From: Trichocoleus desertorum NBK24
GTDB lineage: Bacteria; Cyanobacteriota; Cyanobacteriia; FACHB-46
NCBI RefSeq assembly: GCF_030409055.1
Contig: NZ_CP116619.1
Coordinates: 2,574,628-2,638,627, forward strand
Direction of reading: 5' to 3'
Length of the DNA: 64,000 nt
Shown piece after piece: positions 9,565 to 18,374 of this stretch; the stretch's first letter is position 1, and each line of letters opens with the position of its first letter. A program made the position numbers and the translations under genes. The notes below the pieces were generated by a model. That model was not told where the DNA came from, made no database searches, and was given only the letters and a program-made list of their open reading frames with translations.

Positions 9565-11943
9565 ATGCCTAGTTTCCCAGCTTCAGCAGTACGTCGAACC
9601 TTGCCTGGTGCAACCTTCGGCCAGCTATACGATCTTCTCCAGCAAATGGCTGCGGCGATCGCCCCCCAAACAACTGTAACTGTGCTGACTGAAGCCATTC
9701 TTGCCTCCCTTCCAGACCTGCTGAAGTTGGAAATAGCTCGGTTTGTGGTAGTAGTTTCCGAGCCATTTAGTGCGCTGCTGCTTGCCAAAACTGCTGAACC
9801 TCAGGCCACTAGTGAGTACGCGGCTGAATCGGTTTACGAACTCGATCTAACATTTGATCCAGAGTCGATCGCCGAGTTTTTGTCCCAAATCAGCAACTGC
9901 TTTACCTCACCTTCCGATGTGGTTGGCACGCTAGAGCAACTTTGCCAACGACTTCGCCCGAATGATGCCAAAATCCAAAGTGACTTTACGTTGCAATTAG
10001 TCGAGCGACTAGCGATCGCGGCTCAATCACCCCAAACACTAGACAGCAATTACCCAGCCGTATCCGTTTGCCAACCTGTGGAAGAAGCTTTGCGCCAGCA
10101 GGTAGAGCAAGAACGCTTACTCCATCAAGTGATCACCCAAGTTCGCCAAAGCTTGGAGTTGTCCACCATTTTAGAAACGGCAGTGCAGCAAGTGCGCCCT
10201 TTTCTGCAAGCCGATCGCCTGGTTATTTATCAATTTGATGCTCATCTAGCTTCGCTAAACCCGAATCCTAACGCTCCCATCAACTCAGAGCACTTGCAAG
10301 AACACTTGCAAACATTGCGGCCCGGTTATGGCTGCATTACCTACGAAGCCTGTGCCTCCGCCAATATTCCTTCGGTGCTGCATGTGGCAGAAGAGGAAAA
10401 CTGCTTTGTCGGGATTCCGAATTGCCAAGCAAAGTATTGCCAAGGCTACACGTTAGCCGTCAATGATGTCGCTGCCACCTACGTTCTATCGCCCTGTTTG
10501 TTAGAGCTGTTGCGTCGCCATCAGATTGTGGCGAAGTTGGTGGCTCCGATTGTGGTGCAGGGCCAATTGTGGGGGTTGCTGATTGCCCACCAGTGCTTTG
10601 CGCCGAGGGAGTGGCAAGAAAGTGAAAAGACATTTTTGCAGCGGATTGCCGAGCACTTAGCGATCGCCATTGACCAAGCCCAGCTTTACGCTCAGTTGCA
10701 GCAGCAAAAGGAAACCCTGGAAGAACGAGTAATCGAACGCACCCAAGAGCTGCATGATGCTTTGGCTGTGGCTCAATCGGCCAGCCGCGCTAGAAACGAC
10801 TTTTTGGCGACGATGAGCCATGAATTGCGAACCCCACTGACCTGTGTGATCGGCATGTCAGCCACCCTCTTGCGTTGGTCTTTTGGGCACTTGAGCGATC
10901 GCCAACGCCACTATCTACAAACCATCCACGACAGCGGCGAACATTTACTGGCATTGATCAACGACATTTTAGATTTGTCTCAGGTAGAAGCAGGCAAAGC
11001 CACCCTCAATATTAGTGAGTTCTCGTTGACTCACCTGCTGAATCAAAGCTTGCAAACCCTCCAAGACAAAGCCGAATTCAACGGCATTGAGCTAATCAAC
11101 GAGGTCAACATTGCGGCGACAGGCGATCGCTTTACCGCCGACCAGCGCCGACTCAAGCAGGTGCTGCTCAACCTCCTGAGTAATGCAATTAAGTTCACTC
11201 CTGAAGGAGGGCGGGTAACACTGAGGGCTTGGCTAGAAGCAGGGAAAGCGGTGCTGCAAGTGGAAGACACAGGCATTGGCATTCCAGAGCACCAACGGCC
11301 CCTGCTGTTTCAAAAATTTCAGCAATTAGACACCTCTTACCAGCGCAAGTATGAAGGCACAGGGCTAGGTCTGGCATTGACCAAACAATTGGTAGAACTG
11401 CATGGCGGCTGGATTGATGTAGATTCTACGGTCGAGATCGGCTCTGTTTTTACAGTTCATCTTCCTGCCCAAGTTCTGCCTACCTCCAGTGCTATCAATC
11501 CTACTAATGCCAATCACAGCAATTCTCAAGGGCGTATTGTTCTGATTGAAAACCACGAAGAAAGCGCGATGCTGATCTGCGATCTGCTGACGGCAGCGGG
11601 CTACCAAGTGGTGTGGCTAGTAGACGGTTCAACCGCAGTGAAGCAAATCGAAATCTTGCATCCAGTAGTCGTGGTCGCAGACATGCAACTGCCTGGGATG
11701 GATGGATACGAGGTGATGCACTATCTACGGACTTCACCCACCACTCAATCTCTCAAAATTTTAGTTTTAACCACTCACTGCCCCGATAAAGCTGATTCCC
11801 ATTACTTAGAAGCAGGGGCAGACGACTGTTTAGAGAAACCTATTGAACCGGAACAGCTGTTATATAAGGTAGCAGCATTGATCGACGCAACCAACATAGC
11901 CCCCACAGAAGCTCATACTGCGGAAAATGCATCTATCCGTTAA
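9565..11943 (+). CDS. GAF-domain hybrid histidine kinase with possible bilin-binding cysteines
   Basis: 792 aa, soluble. Residues 1-180 contain no recognised domain. A GAF domain spans about 183-378 and closely resembles cyanobacteriochrome/phytochrome-like GAFs (RPFLQADRLVIYQF, LVAPIVVQGQLWGLLIAHQC, APREW). It holds Cys311 in SPCLLELL, where the canonical chromophore Cys of the SPCHIELL block sits, and Cys280 in ENCF, where the second Cys of DXCF-type domains sits. The usual His after the canonical Cys is Leu. A coiled coil then leads to HisKA (His419 in MSHELRTPL), HATPase_c (N-box about 532-544, DTGIGIP 568-574, GTGLGLAL) and a C-terminal receiver domain (about 656-775, phospho-acceptor Asp706). 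The receiver's N-terminal acidic pair is Glu-Asn instead of Asp-Asp, so its phosphorylation may be weakened. Light sensing is an inference. Confidence 0.92.
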   Translation: MPSFPASAVRRTLPGATFGQLYDLLQQMAAAIAPQTTVTVLTEAILASLPDLLKLEIARFVVVVSEPFSALLLAKTAEPQATSEYAAESVYELDLTFDPESIAEFLSQISNCFTSPSDVVGTLEQLCQRLRPNDAKIQSDFTLQLVERLAIAAQSPQTLDSNYPAVSVCQPVEEALRQQVEQERLLHQVITQVRQSLELSTILETAVQQVRPFLQADRLVIYQFDAHLASLNPNPNAPINSEHLQEHLQTLRPGYGCITYEACASANIPSVLHVAEEENCFVGIPNCQAKYCQGYTLAVNDVAATYVLSPCLLELLRRHQIVAKLVAPIVVQGQLWGLLIAHQCFAPREWQESEKTFLQRIAEHLAIAIDQAQLYAQLQQQKETLEERVIERTQELHDALAVAQSASRARNDFLATMSHELRTPLTCVIGMSATLLRWSFGHLSDRQRHYLQTIHDSGEHLLALINDILDLSQVEAGKATLNISEFSLTHLLNQSLQTLQDKAEFNGIELINEVNIAATGDRFTADQRRLKQVLLNLLSNAIKFTPEGGRVTLRAWLEAGKAVLQVEDTGIGIPEHQRPLLFQKFQQLDTSYQRKYEGTGLGLALTKQLVELHGGWIDVDSTVEIGSVFTVHLPAQVLPTSSAINPTNANHSNSQGRIVLIENHEESAMLICDLLTAAGYQVVWLVDGSTAVKQIEILHPVVVVADMQLPGMDGYEVMHYLRTSPTTQSLKILVLTTHCPDKADSHYLEAGADDCLEKPIEPEQLLYKVAALIDATNIAPTEAHTAENASIR

Positions 11944-11986
11944 GCAAGGGCGAGCACCTCAAAGCTGGATAACTCAGATTGACAGG

Positions 11987-13420
11987 CTAGCCCAAAAACT
12001 CCCCAATCTCCTGCCGCAACCGATAAACAATCGTATTTGGTTCAATTTGGCTCAAAATATCCTGAATCGCCGTGTTTGGCCCTTGTGGTCCCCAAGTACA
12101 GCCTTGCTCCAAATAAACCTGCGCCGCCCGTCCGATCGCATAAGCTCCATACCCAGCAGCCGCCGCTTGCACCACCGCAACCCCAGCATAGGCAGAAAAG
12201 TTAGCAGGGTTCTCGCCCGAAGCGATCGCTACGCTGCTCTTGCCCAAACCCAACAAAACACCACTGCCCAATTCACTCAGCAGCAAACTGCCAGAACTGA
12301 GCAAAATCGTTTTCCAGAGCTTTCCAGCTTCGTAGCGAGTCATCGGTAAGCCGTAGAGACGCGCCAACTCTCGAATTAGCGTTAAATCCGCAACCACTCC
12401 CCCAGCCAAATCCAGGAAGGCAATTGGATTGAGAGCGATCGCCATTGCTTTATAACGAGTAAATTTCCAAATCAGCGCCTCAGCTTCTGGGCTGCATAGC
12501 TCAATCGTCGTTTGGGCAATCTTGGTTTCAGCTTCCCGTGCTTGTCGCAAGGCATTCAAAGCTAAAAGCGATCGCCCTTCCCGATTCAGCAGGGTTAGCA
12601 GTTTGTCTTGTAACGGCTCAATTTGGGGCGGTGGCGATTCCCACTCATAGGTGACACGACCATCGGGCCATTCTACTCGCACTTGCAACGGGGCAGGCTC
12701 AGCAGCCACCATGACAATCTCGTCAGTCGAGAGCAGTTGCTGTAGGCGTCGGCTATCTCTGCTGTTAGCTCCTAGTTGCTGTAGATTTTTATAAATCGCT
12801 TGGCGATCGCGATCGGGATACAGATCAATTTTGTTGAATACCAAAAGCAGCGGTTTTTGAGTTTCTCGCAATTCGCACAGCGCTTGATATTCAGTGCGAG
12901 TAATATCACCAGAGACTACGAATAAAATTAGATCGGCTTGGCGAGCCACATCGCGGGCCATCTTGGCACGGGCTTGTCCTTGCACCTCATCGAGGCCAGG
13001 GGTGTCAATCAGTTCAACTTGTACCTTGCTTTCGACATTTGGCACCCAACGCACCGATCGCGGCCACTGGGTCACGCCATTTAGCGGCCCCGTTTGCAAA
13101 ACTTTTTGCCCCAACAGAGCATTCAATACGGCAGATTTCCCTCGACTCACCAACCCAAACGTGGCAATCCGAATTACTCCTTGGTCCAGCTTGTTTAGAG
13201 TGGCTGACAAACCTTCCAGCTCTGTTTGCAAAGCTGCTTGCAGCTCTAAATTATTCGGCAGCTTAAATTGCCGCAGTCGCTGGTTGTGCCGCGACAAAAT
13301 CTCTCGCAAACTGGCTCTGGCTCGACTGAAGTGCGATTCTTGCCGAGCCGAAGGGGCAGAACTGGGGGCAGATTGAAAGTTGGCGGGGGCGTTAGGTTGA
13401 GAGGAGGGAGGATGACTCAA
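11987..13420 (-). CDS. Dynamin/Era-like GTPase with C-terminal DUF697-type membrane domain
   Basis: 477 aa. The first 30 residues are a Ser/Pro/Ala-rich tail. The G domain follows: G1 GLVSRGKS (89-96), G3 DTPGLDEV (139-146) and G4 NKID (196-199). The C-terminal third (about 300-470) is hydrophobic and Gly/Ala-rich, with segments such as LSELGSGVLLGLGK, as in DUF697/YcjF-related GTPases of cyanobacteria. It probably associates with a membrane; the cellular role is not known. The start overlaps the end of the upstream gene at 13392 by 29 bases. That gene encodes a related but degenerate GTPase, so the two are co-transcribed and translationally coupled and may form a hetero-oligomer. Confidence 0.85.
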   Translation of the reverse strand: MSHPPSSQPNAPANFQSAPSSAPSARQESHFSRARASLREILSRHNQRLRQFKLPNNLELQAALQTELEGLSATLNKLDQGVIRIATFGLVSRGKSAVLNALLGQKVLQTGPLNGVTQWPRSVRWVPNVESKVQVELIDTPGLDEVQGQARAKMARDVARQADLILFVVSGDITRTEYQALCELRETQKPLLLVFNKIDLYPDRDRQAIYKNLQQLGANSRDSRRLQQLLSTDEIVMVAAEPAPLQVRVEWPDGRVTYEWESPPPQIEPLQDKLLTLLNREGRSLLALNALRQAREAETKIAQTTIELCSPEAEALIWKFTRYKAMAIALNPIAFLDLAGGVVADLTLIRELARLYGLPMTRYEAGKLWKTILLSSGSLLLSELGSGVLLGLGKSSVAIASGENPANFSAYAGVAVVQAAAAGYGAYAIGRAAQVYLEQGCTWGPQGPNTAIQDILSQIEPNTIVYRLRQEIGEFLG

Positions 13421-15050
13421 GGCTAGTACTGGAAAGACTGACCGCAGTTCTATTCTCCTCTACTAGCTCCAATTCGTGGCTAGCTAACTGGAGGTTTGGT
13501 AACGGTATAGATGCCAAGGGCAGAGTTGGCTCGATCGCTGCGGTTAATTGCAATGGAGGTTGCGACTGAGGCGAGGGGTTTGGCGCAAAGGACGCAAAGC
13601 GCTCTGTCACCTGCTTCACCAAAGCTTGAACGAAACTTCTCTGCTGAGTTTGGTGGAATACGCTTTTGAGAACTTGAGTCAGGCGATCGAGACTTAGGGG
13701 ATTTTCGGATTCTGGGGAAATAGAGGCACTTTGTTCCTCGAAGTATTCGCTTAAGCTCAATCCAGCCAGGCGAGTCAAGTAAGCAGCACTGGCACCCTGG
13801 ACTCCACCACCTGCTACATAGGTAATCGCATGGCTCTTGAGCACCGTGCCGATCGCCTGGGTAGAGAGTTCTACTAAGCCTAATTTCAGCAGTAGGCTAG
13901 CCATTGTCTTAGCAATCGTTTGCGCTTGCTGTAAGGAAAACTTCTGCTGATAAATGGCACTCAGGTCTAGGACTAACTGAGCGTTAATTGCGGTAGTGGC
14001 TAAGAGATCTAAGGCTGGTACTGGGTTAGCAAACGCTGTGGCTGCGGCGATCCATTGGTATTGCTCAATGAGTGGTAAGGCGCGATCGCGACGGACTTGA
14101 TTTAGCACGGCCTGCACCTCTGCCTTCAAAGCAATCGCGCTCCGCCAAGTCGTGGCCCAAACCAATTGCTGTCTCTCTTGAGTTAGAAGCTGTTGTAACC
14201 GCTCGCAGAGCCAATTAACGTCGGGTTGAGGCTGCTCCATCCACTCCTGCACCGAACCATCTGCCTGATGTTGGCGAACCTTCAAAGGATTGGGTACTGC
14301 CGCGATCGCCATCACATCAGCACTGTTTAAGTAATCTTGAGTGCGCGTTTGCAGTTGCCTGAGCACGAGCGATCGCTCAGTGGGTAAATACTGATCTTGC
14401 TTATTCAAAACCAGGAGTAGGCGCTGATTAGCAGCAGACAGTTGCTGCACCACCTGCAACTCAGACTCAGTCAAATCTCCTGCCACCACAAAGATGACTG
14501 CATCTGCGGCTTGAGCCTCAGCGATCGTATCCACATCAAGGGTAGAAGCCTCTGCTGCCAGTAGAGCGGGGAGATCTTGCCAAGCAACAGGTTGCGACAC
14601 AGCAGCCAATCCTTGTGCTTGCAGCACCTGAACGAGAGAAGTTTTGCCAACCGCTTGCCCCCCTACCACAGCGACTCGAAGTTCTTGCCGCTCTAGCTCC
14701 GGTGTCAAAGCCTGGAGTTGCGCTTCTAGTATCGGAATGCGGGCAATGGTTTCAGGACGTACCTTTTCTAAGGTGGCTACTTCCGCCTGTAAGCGATGAA
14801 TTCTGTCTTCAACCTCCGCAAGACTTTGATCTACCTGTAGACGGCTCACAGGAGCCGCTGGAGCAGAAATGGCAGCAATTTGAGCGCTAGGTTTCTGAAG
14901 GAACCAAAACCCCGTCCCTGCCGCGATCGCCCCTAGCGTAACTAAACCACTCACTTCTGCCAGCGAGTGCGCCATAGTTTCTAGAAACCACAGCCCAAAG
15001 GTAAGACCTACTCCCCCAACCAACACAGGTCGCCGCCACAGGACAGTCAT
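13392..15050 (-). CDS. Membrane-anchored GTPase-like protein, degenerate switch motif
   Basis: 552 aa. Two N-terminal hydrophobic segments (about 8-26 and 33-51) anchor it, followed by a short coiled coil (70-120). The P-loop is intact (GGQAVGKTS, 130-138) and NKQD (216-219) fits G4. No DxxG with a following Gly/Leu is visible where G3 should be (the segment reads LDVDTIAEAQ), so GTP hydrolysis may be lost or altered. The C-terminal half contains DUF697-like hydrophobic helices. It shares the layout of the downstream GTPase, with which it overlaps by 29 bases, and the pair probably arose by duplication. The tail (about 480-552) is low complexity. Confidence 0.82.
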   Translation of the reverse strand: MTVLWRRPVLVGGVGLTFGLWFLETMAHSLAEVSGLVTLGAIAAGTGFWFLQKPSAQIAAISAPAAPVSRLQVDQSLAEVEDRIHRLQAEVATLEKVRPETIARIPILEAQLQALTPELERQELRVAVVGGQAVGKTSLVQVLQAQGLAAVSQPVAWQDLPALLAAEASTLDVDTIAEAQAADAVIFVVAGDLTESELQVVQQLSAANQRLLLVLNKQDQYLPTERSLVLRQLQTRTQDYLNSADVMAIAAVPNPLKVRQHQADGSVQEWMEQPQPDVNWLCERLQQLLTQERQQLVWATTWRSAIALKAEVQAVLNQVRRDRALPLIEQYQWIAAATAFANPVPALDLLATTAINAQLVLDLSAIYQQKFSLQQAQTIAKTMASLLLKLGLVELSTQAIGTVLKSHAITYVAGGGVQGASAAYLTRLAGLSLSEYFEEQSASISPESENPLSLDRLTQVLKSVFHQTQQRSFVQALVKQVTERFASFAPNPSPQSQPPLQLTAAIEPTLPLASIPLPNLQLASHELELVEENRTAVSLSSTSLESSSLLST

Positions 15051-15257
15051 AGAATTACAAGCGATTGATAAAGAATTTTTTGAGGATTACTGGCCTTAGT
15101 AGTATCACTTCTACGGCAAAAAATTCCATGCCTGACTAAAAGTGTTACTCATCCAGTTTTGCAGTGCCCTAGATACCTCTATTCTACGAGGAGAATTCTG
15201 CTTCTACTCAGACACCCAAGGCTTCTACGATTGCAAAATATCAATATCTCAACACTA

Positions 15258-15300
15258 AAAAACAAAGCTCCGTAGCAATTAACTACAGAGCTTTGTTTTT
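15258..15300 (-). terminator. Rho-independent terminator of the tRNA-fMet gene
   Basis: Inverted arms AACAAAGCTC...GTAG and CTAC...GAGCTTTGTT surround a short loop, with A and T runs on both sides. It lies just past the 3' end of the tRNA and could also work in the other direction. Confidence 0.8.
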
Positions 15301-15303
15301 ATT

Positions 15304-15380
<77 letters not shown>

Positions 15381-15430
15381 TCGGCTTTATTACTATAACC
15401 AAAAGCTTCTGAGATTGCAACCCCCAATTT

Positions 15431-16420
15431 CTAAATTAGGGATAATTCACCCAAAACGTCTAAACGCTTGAATGCGCTCAGGGTAATAAAGCTTTCGGTT
15501 AGAGCCTCTGCGATCGCTGGAGTCACCCAACCGAGCTGCTTGAGGATGTGAATTGCGGCTGCGTACTTGGCTCGCTTTGCTCCGTCCACCACCTTAATGG
15601 CTAACCCTAAGCCCTCCCCGACTCGACCAATGCACTGCACACCTTCCGCACCCGATTTGCTGACCAACTCGCCTTGCGTTAAACGCATGACCTCGGTGTC
15701 AAACTCACCTTCCCCTGCCACCATATTCGGGTGATGGGTCATGGCTCGGACAATCCGCTCCATATCTAGGTTGTTACCGGAAGCAAGCTGGGCATAAAGA
15801 GTAGCCATCTGCCCCAATTGCAAGAAATAAGTCGGAGCGCCACAGTCGTCTCTAGCGCCAATGAATTCTTCAGCGGGCATCCGGAGTAACTCGGCAACCT
15901 TGCCCAGAATCAATTTCTGGACTGGGTGATTGCGCTGCAAGTAATTCGACAACGGCCAGTTGCGTTGCTGACAAACCGCTAGCATCCCAGCATGTTTGCC
16001 AGAGCAGTTATATTCCAATGGGCTGCGCTTGCCTTCAGGAATCGGGCATTGTAGAGCCGATGGATCAATGTCACTGCGCCACAGGATATTAAAAGCCTGC
16101 CGCACCTGCTCAATCGTGCCCTTGTGCGAGCTACAAATAATCGCTAAATCTCGATCGGTCAGATTATAGCGCTCTAATGTGCCTGTTGTGGTTATAGACA
16201 GCGCCTGAAACGGCTTGAGTGCAGAACGCACAAAGGTAGCAGTTTCCGCATTGCCTGCAACCGACAATACTCGCCCTCGGTCATCGCAGGCGACGGCTTG
16301 GACGTGATGGCTGGACTCGACCAAACCTTCACGCAGTAATCTAACTTCTAGCTCAGCGGCTTGAGTTCGTTTTCCCCTAGTCATGGCTAAAACTCTGACA
16401 TACTCCAGTTCCCAAGGCAA
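15431..16420 (-). CDS. L-asparaginase II family protein
   Basis: 329 aa, matching the bacterial asparaginase II family (Asparaginase_II), which is distinct from the amyloid-type and AnsA/AnsB enzymes. Conserved-looking blocks are LKPFQALS near residue 68, SSHKGT (about 96-101), NCSGKHAGML (about 139-148) and DDCGAPTYFL (about 191-200). An internal Met at residue 13 (MTRGKRTQAAEL, codon at about 16384) is an equally good start. It would hydrolyse asparagine to aspartate and ammonia; this is assigned by family only. It lies on the same strand as, and 78 bases after, the CGLD27 gene, so it may belong to the yqeK-rsfS-CGLD27 transcription unit. Confidence 0.88.
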   Translation of the reverse strand: MPWELEYVRVLAMTRGKRTQAAELEVRLLREGLVESSHHVQAVACDDRGRVLSVAGNAETATFVRSALKPFQALSITTTGTLERYNLTDRDLAIICSSHKGTIEQVRQAFNILWRSDIDPSALQCPIPEGKRSPLEYNCSGKHAGMLAVCQQRNWPLSNYLQRNHPVQKLILGKVAELLRMPAEEFIGARDDCGAPTYFLQLGQMATLYAQLASGNNLDMERIVRAMTHHPNMVAGEGEFDTEVMRLTQGELVSKSGAEGVQCIGRVGEGLGLAIKVVDGAKRAKYAAAIHILKQLGWVTPAIAEALTESFITLSAFKRLDVLGELSLI

Positions 16421-16498
16421 GCCTAGCTTACAGCGCTATGACCCTTGCAATATTTTGATTAATCTTTGTGGGGCTAATTTTTATGGCTATGTTTTGAG

Positions 16499-17011
16499 CT
16501 ACAGGTATTGCCAAACAATGCCACCGCAGCAAAAAAGAGCCACAAGCCCCCCAAAGCTGCGCTGTAGCCGCCGTAAAATTGGTTGAATTTCGTAGCTAAC
16601 AATTAAGCGATCGCGCGTCAGCACCTCCGGCGGCTTGGGCCAATATTGACCGTCATACCAGCCCGACTCTTCGTAAAAAACGGTTTCGTTGAGGAGGCGA
16701 TCGCGAATATAACTCCAGCCTAAATACAGGCGAAGTAAGGCTAAGACAACAATGAGGCCCGCACCAGCCGCCCCACTCAGCGCAAACTGGACCGGGTGTT
16801 TCACCCAGGAAAAGCTATAGGTTGCAACTGGCCCTACCACGAACCAACTACAAGCCCAAATCCAAAGAATCGTAGTGAGGTAGGTGTGCAAAGGTAAAGT
16901 TGCCCAACGGAAAAACCAAGACTCCTTGAGGTCTTGGTATTCATTAAGTGGTTGCTGCTCAAAAGGAACGGGACAAACAGGGGTAGAAATATCCATAGGC
17001 AACACTAGCAA
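16499..17011 (-). CDS. CGLD27 (DUF1230) family membrane protein
   Basis: 170 aa. The N-terminus CPVPFEQQPLNEYQDLKES is characteristic of the CGLD27 family, conserved in cyanobacteria and the green plastid lineage. Predicted TM helices lie at about 42-66, 74-97 and 147-168. A cytoplasmic-looking segment between the last two holds ESGWYDGQYWPKPPEVLTRD. Met6 (MDISTP) is an alternative start. Family members have been linked to photoacclimation and iron-related phenotypes in algae, but no biochemical function is settled. It lies 41 bases after rsfS on the same strand, in the order yqeK-rsfS-CGLD27. Confidence 0.78.
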   Translation of the reverse strand: MLVLPMDISTPVCPVPFEQQPLNEYQDLKESWFFRWATLPLHTYLTTILWIWACSWFVVGPVATYSFSWVKHPVQFALSGAAGAGLIVVLALLRLYLGWSYIRDRLLNETVFYEESGWYDGQYWPKPPEVLTRDRLIVSYEIQPILRRLQRSFGGLVALFCCGGIVWQYL

Positions 17012-17052
17012 GTGCAGAGGCTACCCAAGAGCCGTCTGTCCCTTTAATTTAC

Positions 17053-17481
17053 CTAATCCTTTGCCAACGTGGAAAATTCAATTTTTTCCGCATGGCCCCA
17101 AAAAGCTTCGAGATTATAAAATTCTCGTTGATCTGGCATAAAGACGTGGGCAATGACCTCACCGTAGTCTTGCACCATCCAACTGCCTTCGCCTTGGCCT
17201 TCGGTGCGCAGAGGGAGTCGTTGGAATTCCTCCTCTACCCTGTCCTCAATTGAGCGGGCGATCGCCCGTACCTGAACACTGGAGAAACCCGTGACTAGGA
17301 CAAAGTAATCTGCCAAGTAAGAAACTTCAGAGACCTTAAGGACGACAATCTCTCCTCCCTTCCGGTCATCCGCAGCTTCAGCAATTAGCAAGGCCAGTTG
17401 TTTACTAGCATCTTCCTTCGCAACGCTAGCAACTGGAGAAGAAGCCGCCGTTGGGTAAGAACGCACTTGGAAATCGGTCAT
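17053..17481 (-). CDS. rsfS: Ribosomal silencing factor RsfS
   Basis: 142 aa. The RsfS/Iojap fold is recognisable from LALLIAEAADDRKGGEIVVLKVSEVSYLADYFVL, TGFSSVQVRAIARSIED, GEGSWMVQDYGEVIAHVF and REFYNLEAFWG. RsfS binds uL14 on the 50S subunit, blocks subunit joining and lowers translation in poor conditions. The first 25 residues are an extension rich in Ser and Ala. The start codon follows immediately after the yqeK stop (no gap), so the two are translationally coupled, a pairing seen in many bacteria. Confidence 0.95.
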   Translation of the reverse strand: MTDFQVRSYPTAASSPVASVAKEDASKQLALLIAEAADDRKGGEIVVLKVSEVSYLADYFVLVTGFSSVQVRAIARSIEDRVEEEFQRLPLRTEGQGEGSWMVQDYGEVIAHVFMPDQREFYNLEAFWGHAEKIEFSTLAKD

Positions 17482-18174
17482 TCAGTTCTCAGTTCCTTGT
17501 GTAATAACAGAATTTATCGGATGCGATCGTTTTAAAGACCAATTGCGCGTAAGAACAGTTCGAGGATGAATTAGCCGATGGGTGTCCAGAAAATGCTTCA
17601 GAGAATAATTACAGGTTAAATAGACCGCTTGATGTAAATCCTGCAAACTGCTTTGCCGCAAGGTTTCTAATTCGGGATTATCCCCCCGTCCCGGCTCCAA
17701 GCTATCTGCCAAAAAAACAACACAACTCAGCAAACCCATTCCAGGTCTACCCAGTGTGTGGTCACCAATAGCTTGCAAGACTTCTTCGTCCTCAACCCCA
17801 AACTCATCTCTAGCTACAATGGCACCAACGGGCGCATGTAGTAAGTGTGGGTTTGCCGCTTCTACAGGGTCTATCTCTAACCCCTCGGCCTGAGCCATCT
17901 CTAGAAGGCGTTGGGGCTTGAAGCACTTTGCCAGATCATGCATCAACCCCGCCTCTGCCGCTTTCTCGACATCTAGACCGTGATGCTGAGCTAGTTCTAT
18001 GGCAGTCTGCTCCACTCTCAAAATGTGCTTGAGCCGTGAGTCGGGCACATTTATAGCCAACCAACTCAAGACCTGTTCACGCTGGACTGCGCCTGACAAA
18101 TGTTTAATGTCAGAAGTGGTTGGAGAGTCAGGACAAGGACTATGGTCCAAGGGAATAGATGATTTGATCTGCAA
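17482..18174 (-). CDS. yqeK: YqeK-type symmetrical bis(5'-nucleosyl)-tetraphosphatase, HD domain
   Basis: 230 aa. HD-domain metal ligands are visible: His50 (RLKHILRVE), His79-Asp80 (GLMHDLAK), His113 (LLHAPVGA), His139 (GDHTLGRPGM) and Asp157 (FLADSLEPGR). YqeK enzymes cleave Ap4A symmetrically to ADP. The first 30 residues are unlike the family, and the conserved part starts at about QREQVLSWL, so the true start could be further inside. The gene abuts rsfS. Confidence 0.9.
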   Translation of the reverse strand: MQIKSSIPLDHSPCPDSPTTSDIKHLSGAVQREQVLSWLAINVPDSRLKHILRVEQTAIELAQHHGLDVEKAAEAGLMHDLAKCFKPQRLLEMAQAEGLEIDPVEAANPHLLHAPVGAIVARDEFGVEDEEVLQAIGDHTLGRPGMGLLSCVVFLADSLEPGRGDNPELETLRQSSLQDLHQAVYLTCNYSLKHFLDTHRLIHPRTVLTRNWSLKRSHPINSVITQGTEN

Positions 18175-18374
18175 AATTTTTGAAAGGAGATTTATGCGAT
18201 CTGCCTTTCATTTTAACGGAATTATTTGCAGCAGCACCTCAGCTATAGGATTAGTAAACCGTACAAAATTGCCCAGATATCACGATACCTGAGCAGAACG
18301 GGACTAGCGATTTAGGATACGACTTGGTTCTAGAAGCCTTAGAGGAACCAAAAGTTTTCAAGATCGACCAGAGA

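Noticed and set aside
11927..12349. 140-codon plus-strand frame opposite the DUF697 GTPase
   Set aside because: It is antisense to a clear GTPase gene, begins inside the hybrid kinase's end and has no domain.
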